This document shows positions 36,041-47,223 of a DNA stretch of 64,000 nucleotides, in pieces. This stretch comes from Apostichopus japonicus. Its lineage: Eukaryota > Echinodermata > Holothuroidea > Aspidochirotida > Stichopodidae. A model generated the notes under the pieces. The model had not been told where the DNA came from. It did no database searches and worked only from the letters and a program-made list of their open reading frames with translations. Position 1 is the first letter of the stretch. Each line of letters begins with the position of its first letter. The stretch covers positions 6,355,001 to 6,419,000 of the forward strand of contig NC_092577.1 in NCBI RefSeq assembly GCF_037975245.1, given 5' to 3'. The position numbers and the translations under genes are program-made.

Positions 36041-39000
36041 ATCAAGAAAACTTTATATTCGAGATAAAATAGTTGAAATTTATATGAGAAAGAAATTTTG
36101 ATTTCGAGAAATGCAATGGCAATTTCGAGAGAAATGTACAAATTTTAGATAAAACGCTAATATTTTTAGATGATAAGTCGACATTTTGATCTAAACACTT
36201 TCTTGTAAATAGGCGAAAGTTTAAAACAAAAAGAATTCGACATTTTATATGAAGGGAGTTAAAAAAGAGGTCGAAATAAATCGATGACATTTTTAGATAA
36301 AGTAGTTTAATGTTGAGAATCTCGGGTACATTACAGATGGCAATTTTAAGACAAACTTGATTTTCAAGAAAAGGAAAGGATATGAAAATTATCCAGTGTT
36401 CCATGTGGGTCACAGTAATTATGAAAAAATGTGTATTGTGTGCTAAATTTGGATGCCTATTCCAACCCCTCCCAACCCATTCATTTTTGTATCTCTTCCT
36501 TCGCCAATCAAGTGATTTGTCACATGTCTACATAGATATGGGGAAGGGCGTATAACATATAGGAAGAGGTCCATCTTGTGGCTAATTTGTGTTTATTTCT
36601 GATTAAGTGCATGTGCATTTATTGAGGGGATGTATCGGTAAGTTTGCCTCTCCAATCCTGTAAACAGATCGACTCTCCTGTATGGTTTAGTACCCAGTAA
36701 CGTGGGTTCACATTCCAACATTCTCACGATCGATTTAGGAAGGGGAATGAACCTGTATGGTCAGACTATAGTGGCGAAAGTTTTGAAAACTGTACTGACC
36801 GATGTTAAAATCACTATTGAATAATTGCATGAAAAATCAGAAATACAGTCTTGTTCGTCCAGTTATTCGGTAAATAGCCGTTGGTTGTTGCCAAACCCCA
36901 GTTATTATATATATACAATAGTGCCTGGCTAAGAAGTACACATTATAGCATGTTACCTTCGTGTAGCCATGTACCACATTTTAATAGCAGATGTATAGGT
37001 TTTCTACTACTTGAAATCGGTTCGCAGGACTATAGGACATTAAGACCCCTTCTCAACCCCATTTTTAATATAGGATTTCAAGGGGGGGGGGGGTAGCAGA
37101 TCCCTACTGACTTTGTAGGGCCTACACTATTATGGAAAGGCCAGAGTGAAAATAAGAATTTAAAAACGGAGGAGGTGTGGTCGTTGGCTTGTTGAAGGAA
37201 AATCTCAGTAGCCCCGTCCCCTGAATTCTTTTCGAAAATTGATGTTAACTGGTGCACTCCGAGGCATAATTAGACTACCAATTAGGTCTAAATTGGCTCC
37301 ATACACCATGCAGTTTTGCCTATGAACAATGTTTTTGTAAAGGCGTAAGGGGCGGGGAGGGGTGTTCACCAGTAGCAGTGGCCTTCTTCTCAGCTGAATG
37401 TAACATTGCCCCCCCCCTCCCTTTCTATACAACTTTACAAGTGTGTTATTTGGACATTTTCTGATTAATGTTGAACTACCAAAATACTTTCATCTCGTCA
37501 TTTCCAAAGTTTTTAGAAATGATAAAATATTGACTTCTTTCCAAGCTTGCAGTAAAGCTATATCCTGAAAAATGCTTAAGGTGTCTAATTATCTTGCTGT
37601 CTTGGTGACACTTGTAGTGACGCAATACTATCACGATAGTACGCGTTTTTCCTTGGAACTTACGCTAGCCTCTTATCTTTGCTTTACTGGAACTTAGTTA
37701 CGACTATCATATTTGTTTTTATTATTTGCATATTGCGTTTTCATCATATATTTTGTGTTGGACCCCTTTTTATATATAAAATATCGTTATTATATAATAA
37801 AAATATGTTGTGAATAGTCAAGAGGCCGTCTAAATTGTGATTTGGTGAGTTGCAGTGTAATAACTTAATTATACTATTTTTTATCTATTCCATAAAACCT
37901 ATACGACCCATATCACGTAAACACTTTCAAGCTGCTGTACAGGATTCTATGAACGCATCATTACCAGAAAATTTTCGAGATGCAAATGATAAATTGACAT
38001 TTTGCAGCATATCGTTGAAGTCCTCGTTTATAGATCTAACGAATTTGCCATTTTGTTGTAAAATTGCTATTATTTGAATTGGAAGCCTGATCATTTATCT
38101 CAAAAAGAGGGGAATTTCCCTCGTGGCCAATGGAAACGACTTGAACAAGTCTCATTTTCAAAATCTAGACAACCAACGACACAGTGTGTAAAGCAGCGTT
38201 TCAAGAACGGTTGTTACTGTATGGTTGTATTTACCTGTTTGTTTGGTGTGATTCCCCGAAGCAACAGTACTGGCTTACTAAATATGAAGATATTGCAGTA
38301 CATTCCAGATGGTGAACATACTGACAGAAACAGACCTAGAATATTGCAATTGTCAAAGAAGAAATCCCACGTAATGTCTTGCGCTCCTTTCAAGTTTCGT
38401 ATTGTTAGGCTATGTACTACAACTTTTGTAGAATGACAGGGACATCATAACGTTGAAGTTATGGCTTAGGCCTACAGTAGGTCTTCTCGAGTCATATAAA
38501 GAAAAGTGCAGCCTAACTTAGGCCTAGAAGTCCAATGGTTTTAGTTACAATATTCAATACTGCCGCAATGACAGCATAAAGCGTGACCTACAGTAGGCTC
38601 AGCACAATGTAGGAATTGCTGAAATATGGTGCTAGCCTGTTAGTGTTAGTGTTACAGTACAGTAGTTGCTTACAAGTTGAAGCCTGGGAGGTTTTCCTCC
38701 CTCAGAATACTTGGATCATATTAGTTTATTGAAGTAGTGTTCTACACTTGCGAGATCACCCAACTGTCCGAAAGGTTTTAGTCATAAAAGCCTACTCTTC
38801 AAGTACAGTACTCTTCAGTTGTTTCCTCTCCTGGGATATTGTGGATTTAAGTGCTAACCTGCCAGTGAGTAAAGGTCAAATGAAATGCAAGGTTTTCCAG
38901 AGATTGAGATTCACTATTCCATATCATATACAAGCATTATTGTACAAGTAGTTTGTGTCACCAAAATACTCAGTAGGGGCTATAGCACCCCTCTCAAAAT

Positions 39001-41110
39001 ACTGCAGTGCTTTACAACACCCTTAGGCCTTACTGGTCCAAGACAACCCATTATTGGAACATATCCATAATTTCCAGGGTTTGTGCTGATAATGCTCATT
39101 TCCTATTGACGTATCTTCAGCTTCAATATCACTTTTACCTACTTTTACCCACTGTACTTTTACATAATTTACTTACTAAAAGTGGGTCTTTTACAGCTAC
39201 TGTAACATGTGAAGTTGATTGCCCACAGAGACTGCTGTAGTGTCACGTTGCTATCTGAATGCAAAAGTTCCTAAGAACTTTCATAATACTGTAGCTTCAG
39301 AAACAAAACACTGTAATACTGTATAATCACTAAATTAAAAAGATCAAAGATTAGATCAAAGTGGAACTGCTACCATTGGTTTTTCTTTGTTGTGAGTATC
39401 CTTTTGTTTCTGAAGTCGTCTGAAAATTCTGAAAAACTAATTTGAGTTCATGTTTCACTTTGATTTAGAAGTCACTGAGGCTCAAACGGCTCCATGATGT
39501 AATTATTCAACCGTAGGAAGAAACCCTCTAGTGAATATGAAGATGCAGACTGAACTGGATACAGGAGAGTAGGACCTATGAACCTATCAAGCTTCTTTTG
39601 GTATCCTACACTTTTTGATGCACAGAGTTCCATAGGTTAGAATGAAGTAAATCTGGCTTGTTGTAACTTGATTCACCAAACTGCTGGCTAGCAAGCATAG
39701 TTAAGGAAGTTACATTCCCCTGCCACTCTTTATCTATATCATGCTACAGTATAATGACATTTCTTCCTTGCATATTTGAGAGCTAAATACTGTTTAAAAT
39801 TAACACATTTAGAGGGCATTCAAAGATATACAAGCACTGGCATCCATTAGGGTGGTGAGCACTTGCCTAACCCCCCCCCCCCCCCCCCCCTACATGGGCT
39901 ACTGTACACTAGGGCTTCAATTTATACTTCATAGAATTTATAATTTTCTCTCTAACATACATGAACATGCATTAAACTTAGTAGAAGAGGACAAGAAGTC
40001 TCAGAGATGTTACAGAGCTCTTCTGAAGCACCCGGCTAGGGCTCAGATATATTTTCCACAGAGTAAAATCAGATTAAGTATTTCTGTTCCTGACATGTCC
40101 TCATGTGCTTTAAATTGCTAGCAGTTTCCAAAAACTATGTGAAAATACTGAATATTTGGAGTGCTTCGCAGTACCCTTGTAAGTCCAGCCACTATAAACA
40201 GAGAACACAATTGGAAATACTTCCTACTAATCTGAGTATATACAGCTTCCAATACAGAATTGACACTTGCTGAGCCAGTCACTGTAGTTGGTTTTAAAAA
40301 GTCTAATTGGTCTCAAAATTGAACTAACTTCACCCACTTGAGTACGGTGGCTTAATAGGGACATAAGGGGAAAAATAAGTGTCCCCAAACTTCACAACGT
40401 TGACTTTTTTATCTCATAACTATTTCAACTCAAAATTGTGAGGTTACAAGTGTCTTCAGTTGCCAAATTTGTGGAAAGCACTGACCATATTGGATAGCTA
40501 TTGACCAGCTGAACAGGGTTAACTCTATAAACCTTTGGTGATCTAAAATCTAGAAAGAGACCCCCAGAGAGTGGTGTAACTAGGTCAATGTAGGCAATGC
40601 AGTCTCCAGGGGCCTGGTGCCATTAAATGAAGAAAAATGATATAAAAACACCCATCCACCAAAGCTGACACACTAAATTAGATACAATTACAGTATCTCC
40701 TGATGAGTGGAAATTAAAAAGACATTCTGTCCTCAATAGGAAAGAAGGTGCGAAATTTCACAAATTTCTCACTAAAGCCCACACCATGCATGGTTGGCTT
40801 TGTGTGAGGTTGGACTCTCCTTTGGGAACTCATTTACATCACTGCACTACACCTTTATATGCCACTTCCACTAAACAACGGACAATCCGGTTCAAGTATG
40901 ATGGGTTACTGGTTAGTTGTTTTAACACTTACATGGTTATTGGAATCTGAAGTGTACTTTCCTGGACTCTGGATTTTTTTTTCTGTGAATGTCCATGTAT
41001 ACAGGGTAGTGAGCCAGAGACATACACATATCTATTTCTGTCGACATTATCAATATCTACTATCAGTAGACCTTAAATCTCATTAACATCATTTTCTTTT
41101 TCTTCCTTAG
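36041..41110. other. Mostly unassigned; start of the gene-like region
   Basis: 36040-36410 has a degenerate repeated texture (CGACATTTTNAGATAAA-like phrases) that keeps a 123-codon minus frame open. Poly-G at 37081-37093 and poly-C at 39870-39889 mark element-like junctions. Open frames at 37850-38436 resemble no family I can support. From about 38 kb onward the DNA is less extreme in A/T and rich in CTACAGTA-like phrases, as in the intronic DNA around the exons further on. Confidence 0.4.
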
Positions 41111-41217
41111 GTTAACTAGAATTATCCTGAAGCGAGCTATTAGGGGATCACCTACTCCACCTGTAGTACCTGTTTTTGATGGAAGTGTTCATACTGTGCT
41201 GACAAGGACAATGAATG
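41111..41217 (+). pseudogene. Exon-like block, most diverged copy of the B unit
   Basis: Preceded by the good acceptor CATTTTCTTTTTCTTCCTTAG. The block aligns with the B blocks at 44311 and 51342: after a related prefix (AGGTTAACTAGAATTAT against AGGTAAATGTGGATTAATCA) it reads GGGGATCACCTACTCCACC against GGGGGTCACCTTATGCGG, and both end in AATG before GT. One frame gives LKRAIRGSPTPPVVPVFDGS and onward to TMNG. The GSP triplet falls in the same frame as WGSPYADLAQNG of the second copy. The donor GTTAAC is poor and the phase does not match the following block. I read it as an old, probably decayed exon copy. Confidence 0.35.
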
Positions 41218-41716
41218 GTTAACCATCTGATATTTCCTCCATGTGATGGTAATCATATTAATGGTTAGTGTAGAACAGTGCTAGTAATGTTTCAACAACC
41301 TCTGGTAGATTTTATGGATAGCATTGCAGATCAAGAAATACTCTTTTATCTCCATTCACTCTCACTAAAAGAATTTTATACAAAGTTTTAACTCATCCAC
41401 TCAAATACAACTGACAGAATTATTCCCAAGTAAGCACATAAAAATGATCGGATTCTTGCTGGATTAATCCACTTTTTGGTACAGTATGTTAGTAATGAGC
41501 TTGCCATGACACAGTAGCTGCCTAAACACCCTCTGGTACATTTTACCATTTGCCAAAGTGAAATAAAATTGCCTCCTAAGACTCAAATGAATGAAGTCTT
41601 CTAGAACTCCTGACACTCCCAGAATGGTAAGACTGGAAAACAACTTGTTTGTTTGTATGAAAGTAGCTTGGGTTACTTACAAACATGTCTTCTGTTTAGG
41701 TATTTATTTCCTTCAG

Positions 41717-41869
41717 ATTAAAACCAAAAACTAGAGATACCATTTTAGATATTCTATAATGATGGAAACATTAAAGAAGTCAACTCAGACGTTATTGCTG
41801 AGCTATGTGTTAGACGTACTTGTAATGAACACTCCATCAAAAAAGAAAAAAACACCTTGATTAATTCAG
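41717..41869 (+). pseudogene. Exon-like block, most diverged copy of the C unit
   Basis: The strong acceptor TATTTATTTCCTTCAG at 41716 and consensus donor CAG/GTAAGT at 41870 bound this block. Its first part reads LKPKTRDTILDIL in one frame and then meets a stop. The rest, from 41749, is open for 40 codons in another frame (FYNDGNIKEVNSDVIAEL, CVRRTCNEHSIKKEKNTLIN) and ends in phase 1. LKPKTRD resembles HPKPKKID of the C unit at 52418. Either the true acceptor is the second AG at 41748, making a 121-nt exon, or there is a one-base frameshift. If spliced in phase 1 it would join the A block at 43059 in frame. Product unknown. Confidence 0.42.
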
Positions 41870-41940
41870 GTAAGTCACACATAGGTCACACAACTATGGA
41901 TATAATCTTGAAATGTAATGTAATTTGTTTGTTATGATGG

Positions 41941-42183
41941 TTATTTACTGTAGCACAGTAGAGATGACTGTTTTAAGGATTTGCTTAAATGTTGGAAATA
42001 TGATTCGAAACGCAATTGGACAGTAAAACACAAATCAACTCCACCTTTGATATTCATATCAAAGATATCTATCATACAGGCTAAAAATAATGGTTGGGTT
42101 TGCTTCTCCCTTAATTCTTTGATATTTTTCTCCACACTCCTGATAAACTGTCGCACACCAGTTCTAAGATCCACAATCACATC
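41941..42183 (-). CDS. Candidate minus-strand terminal exon, product unknown
   Basis: On the minus strand GCTTGTTTAGCCTCACAG, a reasonable acceptor, precedes an open block of 80 codons plus TAA. It reads DVIVDLRTGVRQFIRSVEKN, IKELREKQTQPLFLACMIDI, FDMNIKGGVDLCFTVQLRFE, SYFQHLSKSL and on to CYSK. Alternation of charged and hydrophobic residues and normal amino-acid balance make it look like real protein, helical in the first half. The frame also extends upstream to an ATG at 42235. It is antisense to the plus-strand exon series. It could be the end of an oppositely oriented gene, or a retrocopy or element fragment in an intron. No family recognised. Confidence 0.4.
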   Translation of the reverse strand, partial: DVIVDLRTGVRQFIRSVEKNIKELREKQTQPLFLACMIDIFDMNIKGGVDLCFTVQLRFESYFQHLSKSLKQSSLLCYSK

Positions 42184-43058
42184 CTGTGAGGCTAAACAAG
42201 CATTATTCAAGTAGGGTGTACACAAAACCAGTGACATTGAGAGCTAGCTACAGTTCCATGCCAATTGTGTCACCAGATCCAATTGTTTAAGTCTTTGTTT
42301 ATCCAAAGTTAAAGTATATCATTCTTTATCACATATTTCACTGGGCACTTAGCTGATAACTGTAGCCACTACCCAACCACACCCTCTCACACCAGGAGTG
42401 CACAGAGCAAAATGTTATGATATAACAGTACTATATATCAAATTCTGCAGATAGAAAAATATGTACTTTAACTCAATCTTTTAAATTACAGTGTCATCAT
42501 TTCAGAAATCCTACAAATTCATCAAGCTATAGTCAGTACAGTGAACCACCGGTTCCTTAATTATGTGACCAGAATCCTTCATCATGTTTTCTTCAGGCTC
42601 CATTTTTTTTCAGGTGGCTTTGTTATAACTCTTGTTTCTCAATTGAATATAAAACAGACTGTGGATTGCTACTGTAGTGGTATTGCTTAAAATTTTTATT
42701 GCAGATTCAATGCTTGTCTCAATTTCAAATTAATGTTTCTTTATATTCCAATTAGTTTGGTATTAGGTGAGCTGTATATACACTGTGGGAAGCATTATAA
42801 GACCTTGAACTCACCTTGTACAGTCTATAGATTTGTATTCTAGTTACATTAGTTTCATTACATTGTTATTATAATTATAACTGAGTAATTTATTTTGAAA
42901 CTACAGTAGCATACCATATGTATATAATAGCTGTGCTCTGTGTTTGACAATGTTACATGGTAGAATGCTTCTACTTGCAGACCGGGTGATTATAATTTAC
43001 ATTAATATTAACTTTATAACTGATGACCAAATGCATTTTGTTTTTTTCTCATCATCAG

Positions 43059-43163
43059 GTAAACTGCAATTATTCAGTCCTGAGATCAGCCTTCTTAGGG
43101 ATTTACCATATCCGGATTACAGCTTTTGGAAGAAATGTGTACAGTTTACAGTACATCAGCAGG
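43059..43163 (+). CDS. Candidate exon A, copy 1, phase 1-1
   Basis: Acceptor TTTTTTTCTCATCATCAG, 105-nt block, donor CAGG/GTAATG. In phase 1 it is open: KLQLFSPEISLLRDLPYPDY, SFWKKCVQFTVHQQ. It is symmetric (phase 1 at both ends) and joins in frame to the block ending at 41869 and to the C block at 44884. The duplicate at 49835 is frameshifted. At the DNA level A is itself related to B: both start GGTAAANNTGNATTANTCAG, so A and B seem to be an older internal duplication. No domain recognised. Confidence 0.42.
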
Positions 43164-44310
43164 GTAATGATTGTATGGTCCACCACCTGATTCTTAACCA
43201 CACCCACCCATCCCCCTCTTTAATGAGAATACAAGTGTTTAATTGGATATTTTTACTCCATGATGTATCAGATGATCCCAACGGAAAGTCTATCATCCAG
43301 CACCCCCCCCCCTCCCCAACCCCAATCAATGCCAATCACTGCAAAACAAGACATAACACGTGAACAGTCTAGTTGGAATACTGCTAAAGGTTGTGCCTTA
43401 AACTCAGGGATTACATCTCTAATCTTTCAAATCTGACCAATTTTAATGGTCATTAGACATCCATTGTTTCATTACGAAACAGTTCATTCCCATTTGAGCA
43501 TCTAATGCCACCCATCATCATCATATGAAATATTTGTCATGGATAATGATAGCAATTGAGTATTGCACTATGACAAGCAACAGTTTATGATTCTATCACA
43601 AAAGATCGTACAACACAATATGAAAAGTTCTTGTAGGATTCAGCATGTTATGTCATTTGAAATCCGTAGTGCATTTGTATTCTTTTTATGTTCTTAAAGT
43701 TATTGTGTAATGTAGGTAGTAATTCTGTTATAAGGGAAGGGGGGTTGCATCAGGTTGCTGTCTATTGGCAAAGTTGGAAATGAAGTTACTGGGAAAGTTT
43801 TGAAAGCAAAAATAACTACATTTATATAATAGAGCAGCCTCTGCTTCACACTGGTATACCCAAGATTTGACAAAAGCAATCCAGACCAGTAACTATGCCT
43901 AACTTGGCTATTTGGTGTTCATAGAAAGATGAACAACTTCATTGGCCTGCTGCACCAAATAACGCTAAAAGTACCAAATTAGAAAGTGTGCTGATCAATT
44001 TCGTCTAATCCAAAGGATTGCAAACATGTTACCAATGTTAGCCTATTATTTTGTTTTGGATAAATTTTCAATAAAATGACTGAACTTGCAGTTGTTTCAG
44101 GGACACAGAATCATCATAGCATTAGCTTGTGTGTCTCTGAGCAATGGAATAACTGTTGAGTAAATATTAAAAAGACACACTCAATAACAAAGGTTTTATT
44201 GTTTGCATTAAAGCTTATCTAGTTCTGATATACTCAATATACAATAAGTGACAACTGATTCTTATTGTCTTTGTCTTTATCTCCTCGTTAGGTAAATGTG
44301 GATTAATCAG

Positions 44311-44383
44311 TCTTGAGATGATCTTTGGGGGTCACCTTATGCGGATCTTGCACAGAATGGTCTACAATATGCTGATAGTAATG
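44311..44383 (+). pseudogene. Exon B, copy 1, broken by a stop
   Basis: The 73-nt block follows GGATTAATCAG and ends AATG/GTAAGTG, an excellent donor. In the frame conserved with copy 2 it reads S, stop, DDLWGSPYADLAQNGLQYADSN. The TGA replaces TTA, so this copy cannot be translated through in that frame. DDLW and DLAQNGLQY are kept in both copies, showing that frame was under constraint before or after duplication. An upstream acceptor (44291) opens another frame (KCGLISLEMIF...) not open in copy 2. Confidence 0.5.
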
Positions 44384-44883
44384 GTAAGTGTATAACTAGT
44401 GTATAGCTGGACTGGTAAGCTGGGTTGTAGGTATAATTAGATTTGAGTCTGGGTAGAAAGTGACTTTGTTACTGCCTAATCCTGGAGGATCAGTAATTGT
44501 TTTGAAACTTGCTTGATCAAAAAACTCCCTAAGGGCCTAAGGGAAGATAAGGTAGTACTCAGTCTTTACAGTGTCGCCACACTCCTCTGTAATACCAGCC
44601 TTACTTCCACAAAAATGTAGTAATGTACCTACTTGAGATAATATCCTTTTGATATAAACACAAGATTTGCTGGGGCTAAGAAATATATAAATAATTTAAT
44701 ATTAACCATGTATACTGCATCAGGAAGTGAGTCAGTGTTATTTACTATGAAGCCTACAGTATAAGCTTCCACTTGCTTAATGTTACATATGTAACAATTA
44801 AGTCTTTGTTAATAAAATGTAGAATCACTAACTGGAACCATATCTCCCTTTCCATTCTAACATTTCCTACCTACCCCTCTCAG

Positions 44884-44960
44884 TGCATCTAAAACTCAAG
44901 AAAATTGATATCAAATTTAAATCTGGAGATAATCTAGTCTTTATGCCATTTTCCAATGAG
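44884..44960 (+). CDS. Candidate exon C, copy 1
   Basis: Acceptor CATTTCCTACCTACCCCTCTCAG, 77-nt block, donor GAG/GTATAT. In phase 1 it reads HLKLKKIDIKFKSGDNLVFM, PFSNE. Copy 2 differs at only 7 of 77 nucleotides and the amino-acid changes are mostly conservative (V/I, I/L, A/S), whereas the flanking DNA differs more. That suggests past selection on the protein. It joins in frame to either the A or B block. A lysine-rich start followed by alternating hydrophobics suggests beta strands, but no family is claimed. Confidence 0.5.
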
Positions 44961-45944
44961 GTATATAATTTCCATTCTTAGCCATTGTTTAATAGTGTTG
45001 ATAGATTCTCTTAATGTGTTTTGTCTAAAGATGTACATTATTTGCACTTCAGCTATAGTACTGGCCATTCAAGAGATATTTCCATCAAACTCAAGCACAT
45101 GTGCTTTCTACATCTATTTTCTGTTGCAGATAGCTCAAAAATTTGGTAGAAAAGTTCCAGCAATTGTTACAAGTTGTTTTATTGGCAAGGGGAAGGGGGA
45201 AGGGGGGCTTCAAACTCTTCGGATGTAACATCAGTTACCACTACAACTGTTGTAAATAACTAATTGTATTGATTAGCTCAGATGCTAAACATATTCTTAA
45301 AAAAGCAGCTAAGGTGCTTTGAATAATGATATTAGTCCTGTGCTGTTAGCTCTGTCAGTCCAATAAACCCCAAAATAGAAACAGAAATAGAACAATATAT
45401 ATATAAATATATGCTGCCGGGCCATTCCACACCAAGTGGTCCCAACATGGAAAAATTAGAAAGGGTTATAAGTTGTCTCTCTTTGTGTTTAATGTAAAGT
45501 AAGTAGGTTAGATTTTCATAAACGGTTAAAGTTTTCTTCTTCTGATTTCTCAATCTTGGATTATAGCAATGAGTATCGATCTCAAACTAAAGGCACATTC
45601 ACAGTGAATTATCAAACAATAAATGAAAGTAGAAGAAATCCTTAAATGAAAGGAAAGTCCAAGCTTTCTATTAATGTGGCAGGTAAATGCAGTCTGCTTA
45701 TTTATCTGATAACACAATTTAACAAATTTCCTTTATTACTGGTAACACAGATTATGTTAAAAATGCCACACTCTGGCTGTGACTTACGTGACAAAAATAG
45801 AAGGGAATGTTTTCCTCCAATAATATATAGTGTGCTAGAGCAAAGTGAGCTACAATTGTAAAGGTAGCTATAACGGTTGATCTGTAACACCACCACTTTT
45901 GATCTATGTAACAAGCTTTAACAAATTTAGGGACTCCGGAAGTG

Positions 45945-45974
45945 TGTGACTTACGTGACGTCACGTAAGTCACA
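45945..45974. repeat. Perfect 30-bp palindrome containing TGACGTCA
   Basis: Fifteen bases TGTGACTTACGTGAC are followed directly by their reverse complement; the centre falls between 45959 and 45960. The centre is TGACGTCA, identical to the cAMP-response-element core, and each half is one copy of the repeated transposon motif. It arose most simply by head-to-head joining of two motif copies. Confidence 0.95.
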
Positions 45975-46908
45975 AAGGGAAGTGTAACTTACGTGACAAG
46001 TTTATTCTCAACACTTTCACACAGTTTTGATGTCTTCTATACTATAACAGGTTTATCATAACACCTTCCTATTTATCAAAGATACCTACTCAGTTCTGAA
46101 ATGCAGGAACAACATTTATAATGTGAAGTAAAATTGAAAGGTTACATAAGTGAATTGCAAAGAATGGCTCAAACAGCTCAATCTTAGAACAATATTACTT
46201 GTTACCTTAGTTTTAGTCTCATGACGTGTTTGCCAAATTTAATCTTCAACTTTTCCAGCTAACTGCACTGAAAGCTCAGTGAAAATGTTACCCTTCTATG
46301 CTGTTTCCATATCAATATTCATTATTTTTATTTGTTTATATGTCGATAAACAACAGATTTCTTAACAAGTCCATAGATTCTACAAAATTCAATCAAAATG
46401 TGCAAACCCGGCCGACAAGTCATGCGCCAATCAAATCTCTCTGTTTTGTTAACAACTGTTATGCCTAGGTCTACTTTCACTTTCGTGGTTCTCCTGTGGT
46501 AGATTCATTCTTTTGAATAGTATCTTTCTGTCGGTCTTACTGATGTAGCTTGCAAAATTGTATCATTTCATTCCATTGCAATGAATAAACAGGTATTTTC
46601 AAAAATTTCCTCCGTTAATTGGGTAAAAATAGTGGACGATAAGAGTATAAGTAAAGTAGGTTACATTTGTGTAATGAACGTGCTGATATGGGCGGTTGCA
46701 GTGATTTTACAGTAAATCGTTCGCGCCATACGGGCAACAGAAAATAAATTTCTTTTGTTTGATTGCGAAAGTTTTTCTCCATTAAACCCCCCTGGTCAGA
46801 GTGCATTTAGAAGTTAAGAAACATTGAATCTGCTTCGGAACTTTGTTTTATGAATTTCATCAGCAAACACATATTGAGACTTTAAGTTCTTAAAATGTGA
46901 ATTGCAGT

Positions 46909-47223
46909 CTACCCCTGAACTGCACAAGGTGCTTCAGGGGGTGAAATTTTTTTAATAATGTTTTCGGGCTAGTTGGAGATTTTATCTACCGAAAGAGGCC
47001 ATTTCCATGTTGTGGTGGTCGCAGGCACCATATTTGTAACCTCTCCGCGGTACAGTACATCATCTTATTTTACAACAACCCAGTCATCTACCTTAATATG
47101 AGAGGTCAGAGCTGGAACTACAACATAACTAACTGACATAAGTGGATCTCCTTCAGTATTTATGTGGTTTTCCACATACACATCTTGCCACCTTCTGCCT
47201 TTACCACATGGATTTATATCCAT
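46909..47223 (-). pseudogene. Decayed transposon-encoded protein, C-terminal part
   Basis: One minus-strand frame of 105 codons with two internal stops and a terminal stop. From an ATG at 47223 it reads MDINPCGKGRRWQDVYVENH, INTEGDPLMSVSYVVVPALT and SHIKVDDWVVVK. A TAA at 47065-47067 follows, then DDVLYRGEVTNM, WKWPLSVDKISN, a TAG, and KKISPPEAPCAVQG. The DDWVVV..DDVLY.GEV / WKWP...D / PPEAP order resembles the C-terminal end of proteins encoded by DNA transposons of aquatic invertebrates, as I recall them (not verified). The frame persists across two nonsense codons without frameshift, so decay is moderate. It supports the element having once been autonomous. Confidence 0.5.

Larger units (their letters stand above)
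42880..45412 (+). repeat. Segmental duplication, copy 1
   Basis: Colinear with 49650-53098. Shared landmarks include GTTTGACAATGTTACATG (42939 and 49720), the A, B and C exon blocks, ACTCAATAACAAAGGTTTTA against its counterpart near 51210, and CAGAAATAGAACAATATATA near the end. It is shorter than copy 2 by roughly 0.9 kb, mainly because copy 2 has about 490 bp at 51588-52078 and other insertions. Divergence looks like 10-20 percent in intronic DNA and less in the C block. Confidence 0.85.

Noticed and set aside
36042-36413. 123-codon minus-strand frame
   Set aside because: It sits in a degenerate CGACATTTT/AGATAAA-like repeated texture; the amino-acid content is low-complexity and no start context or domain is seen.
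37850-38436. Two adjoining plus-strand frames containing GNFPRGQWKRLEQV, slightly reminiscent of the end of a retrotransposon polyprotein
   Set aside because: Only a short phrase resembles that pattern, the frames differ, the second starts with TTG, and no integrase, RT or LTR was found nearby.
38836-38866. Short exon-like block ending CTGCCA/GTGAGT, reading DIVDLSANLP
   Set aside because: The donor is good but the acceptor is ambiguous and no neighbour is in phase; not enough to call.
46615-46806. Minus-strand frame starting MHSDQGGLMEKNF as a further piece of the transposon protein
   Set aside because: It lies in the right element and strand, but its sequence shows no pattern linking it to the remnant at 46909-47223.
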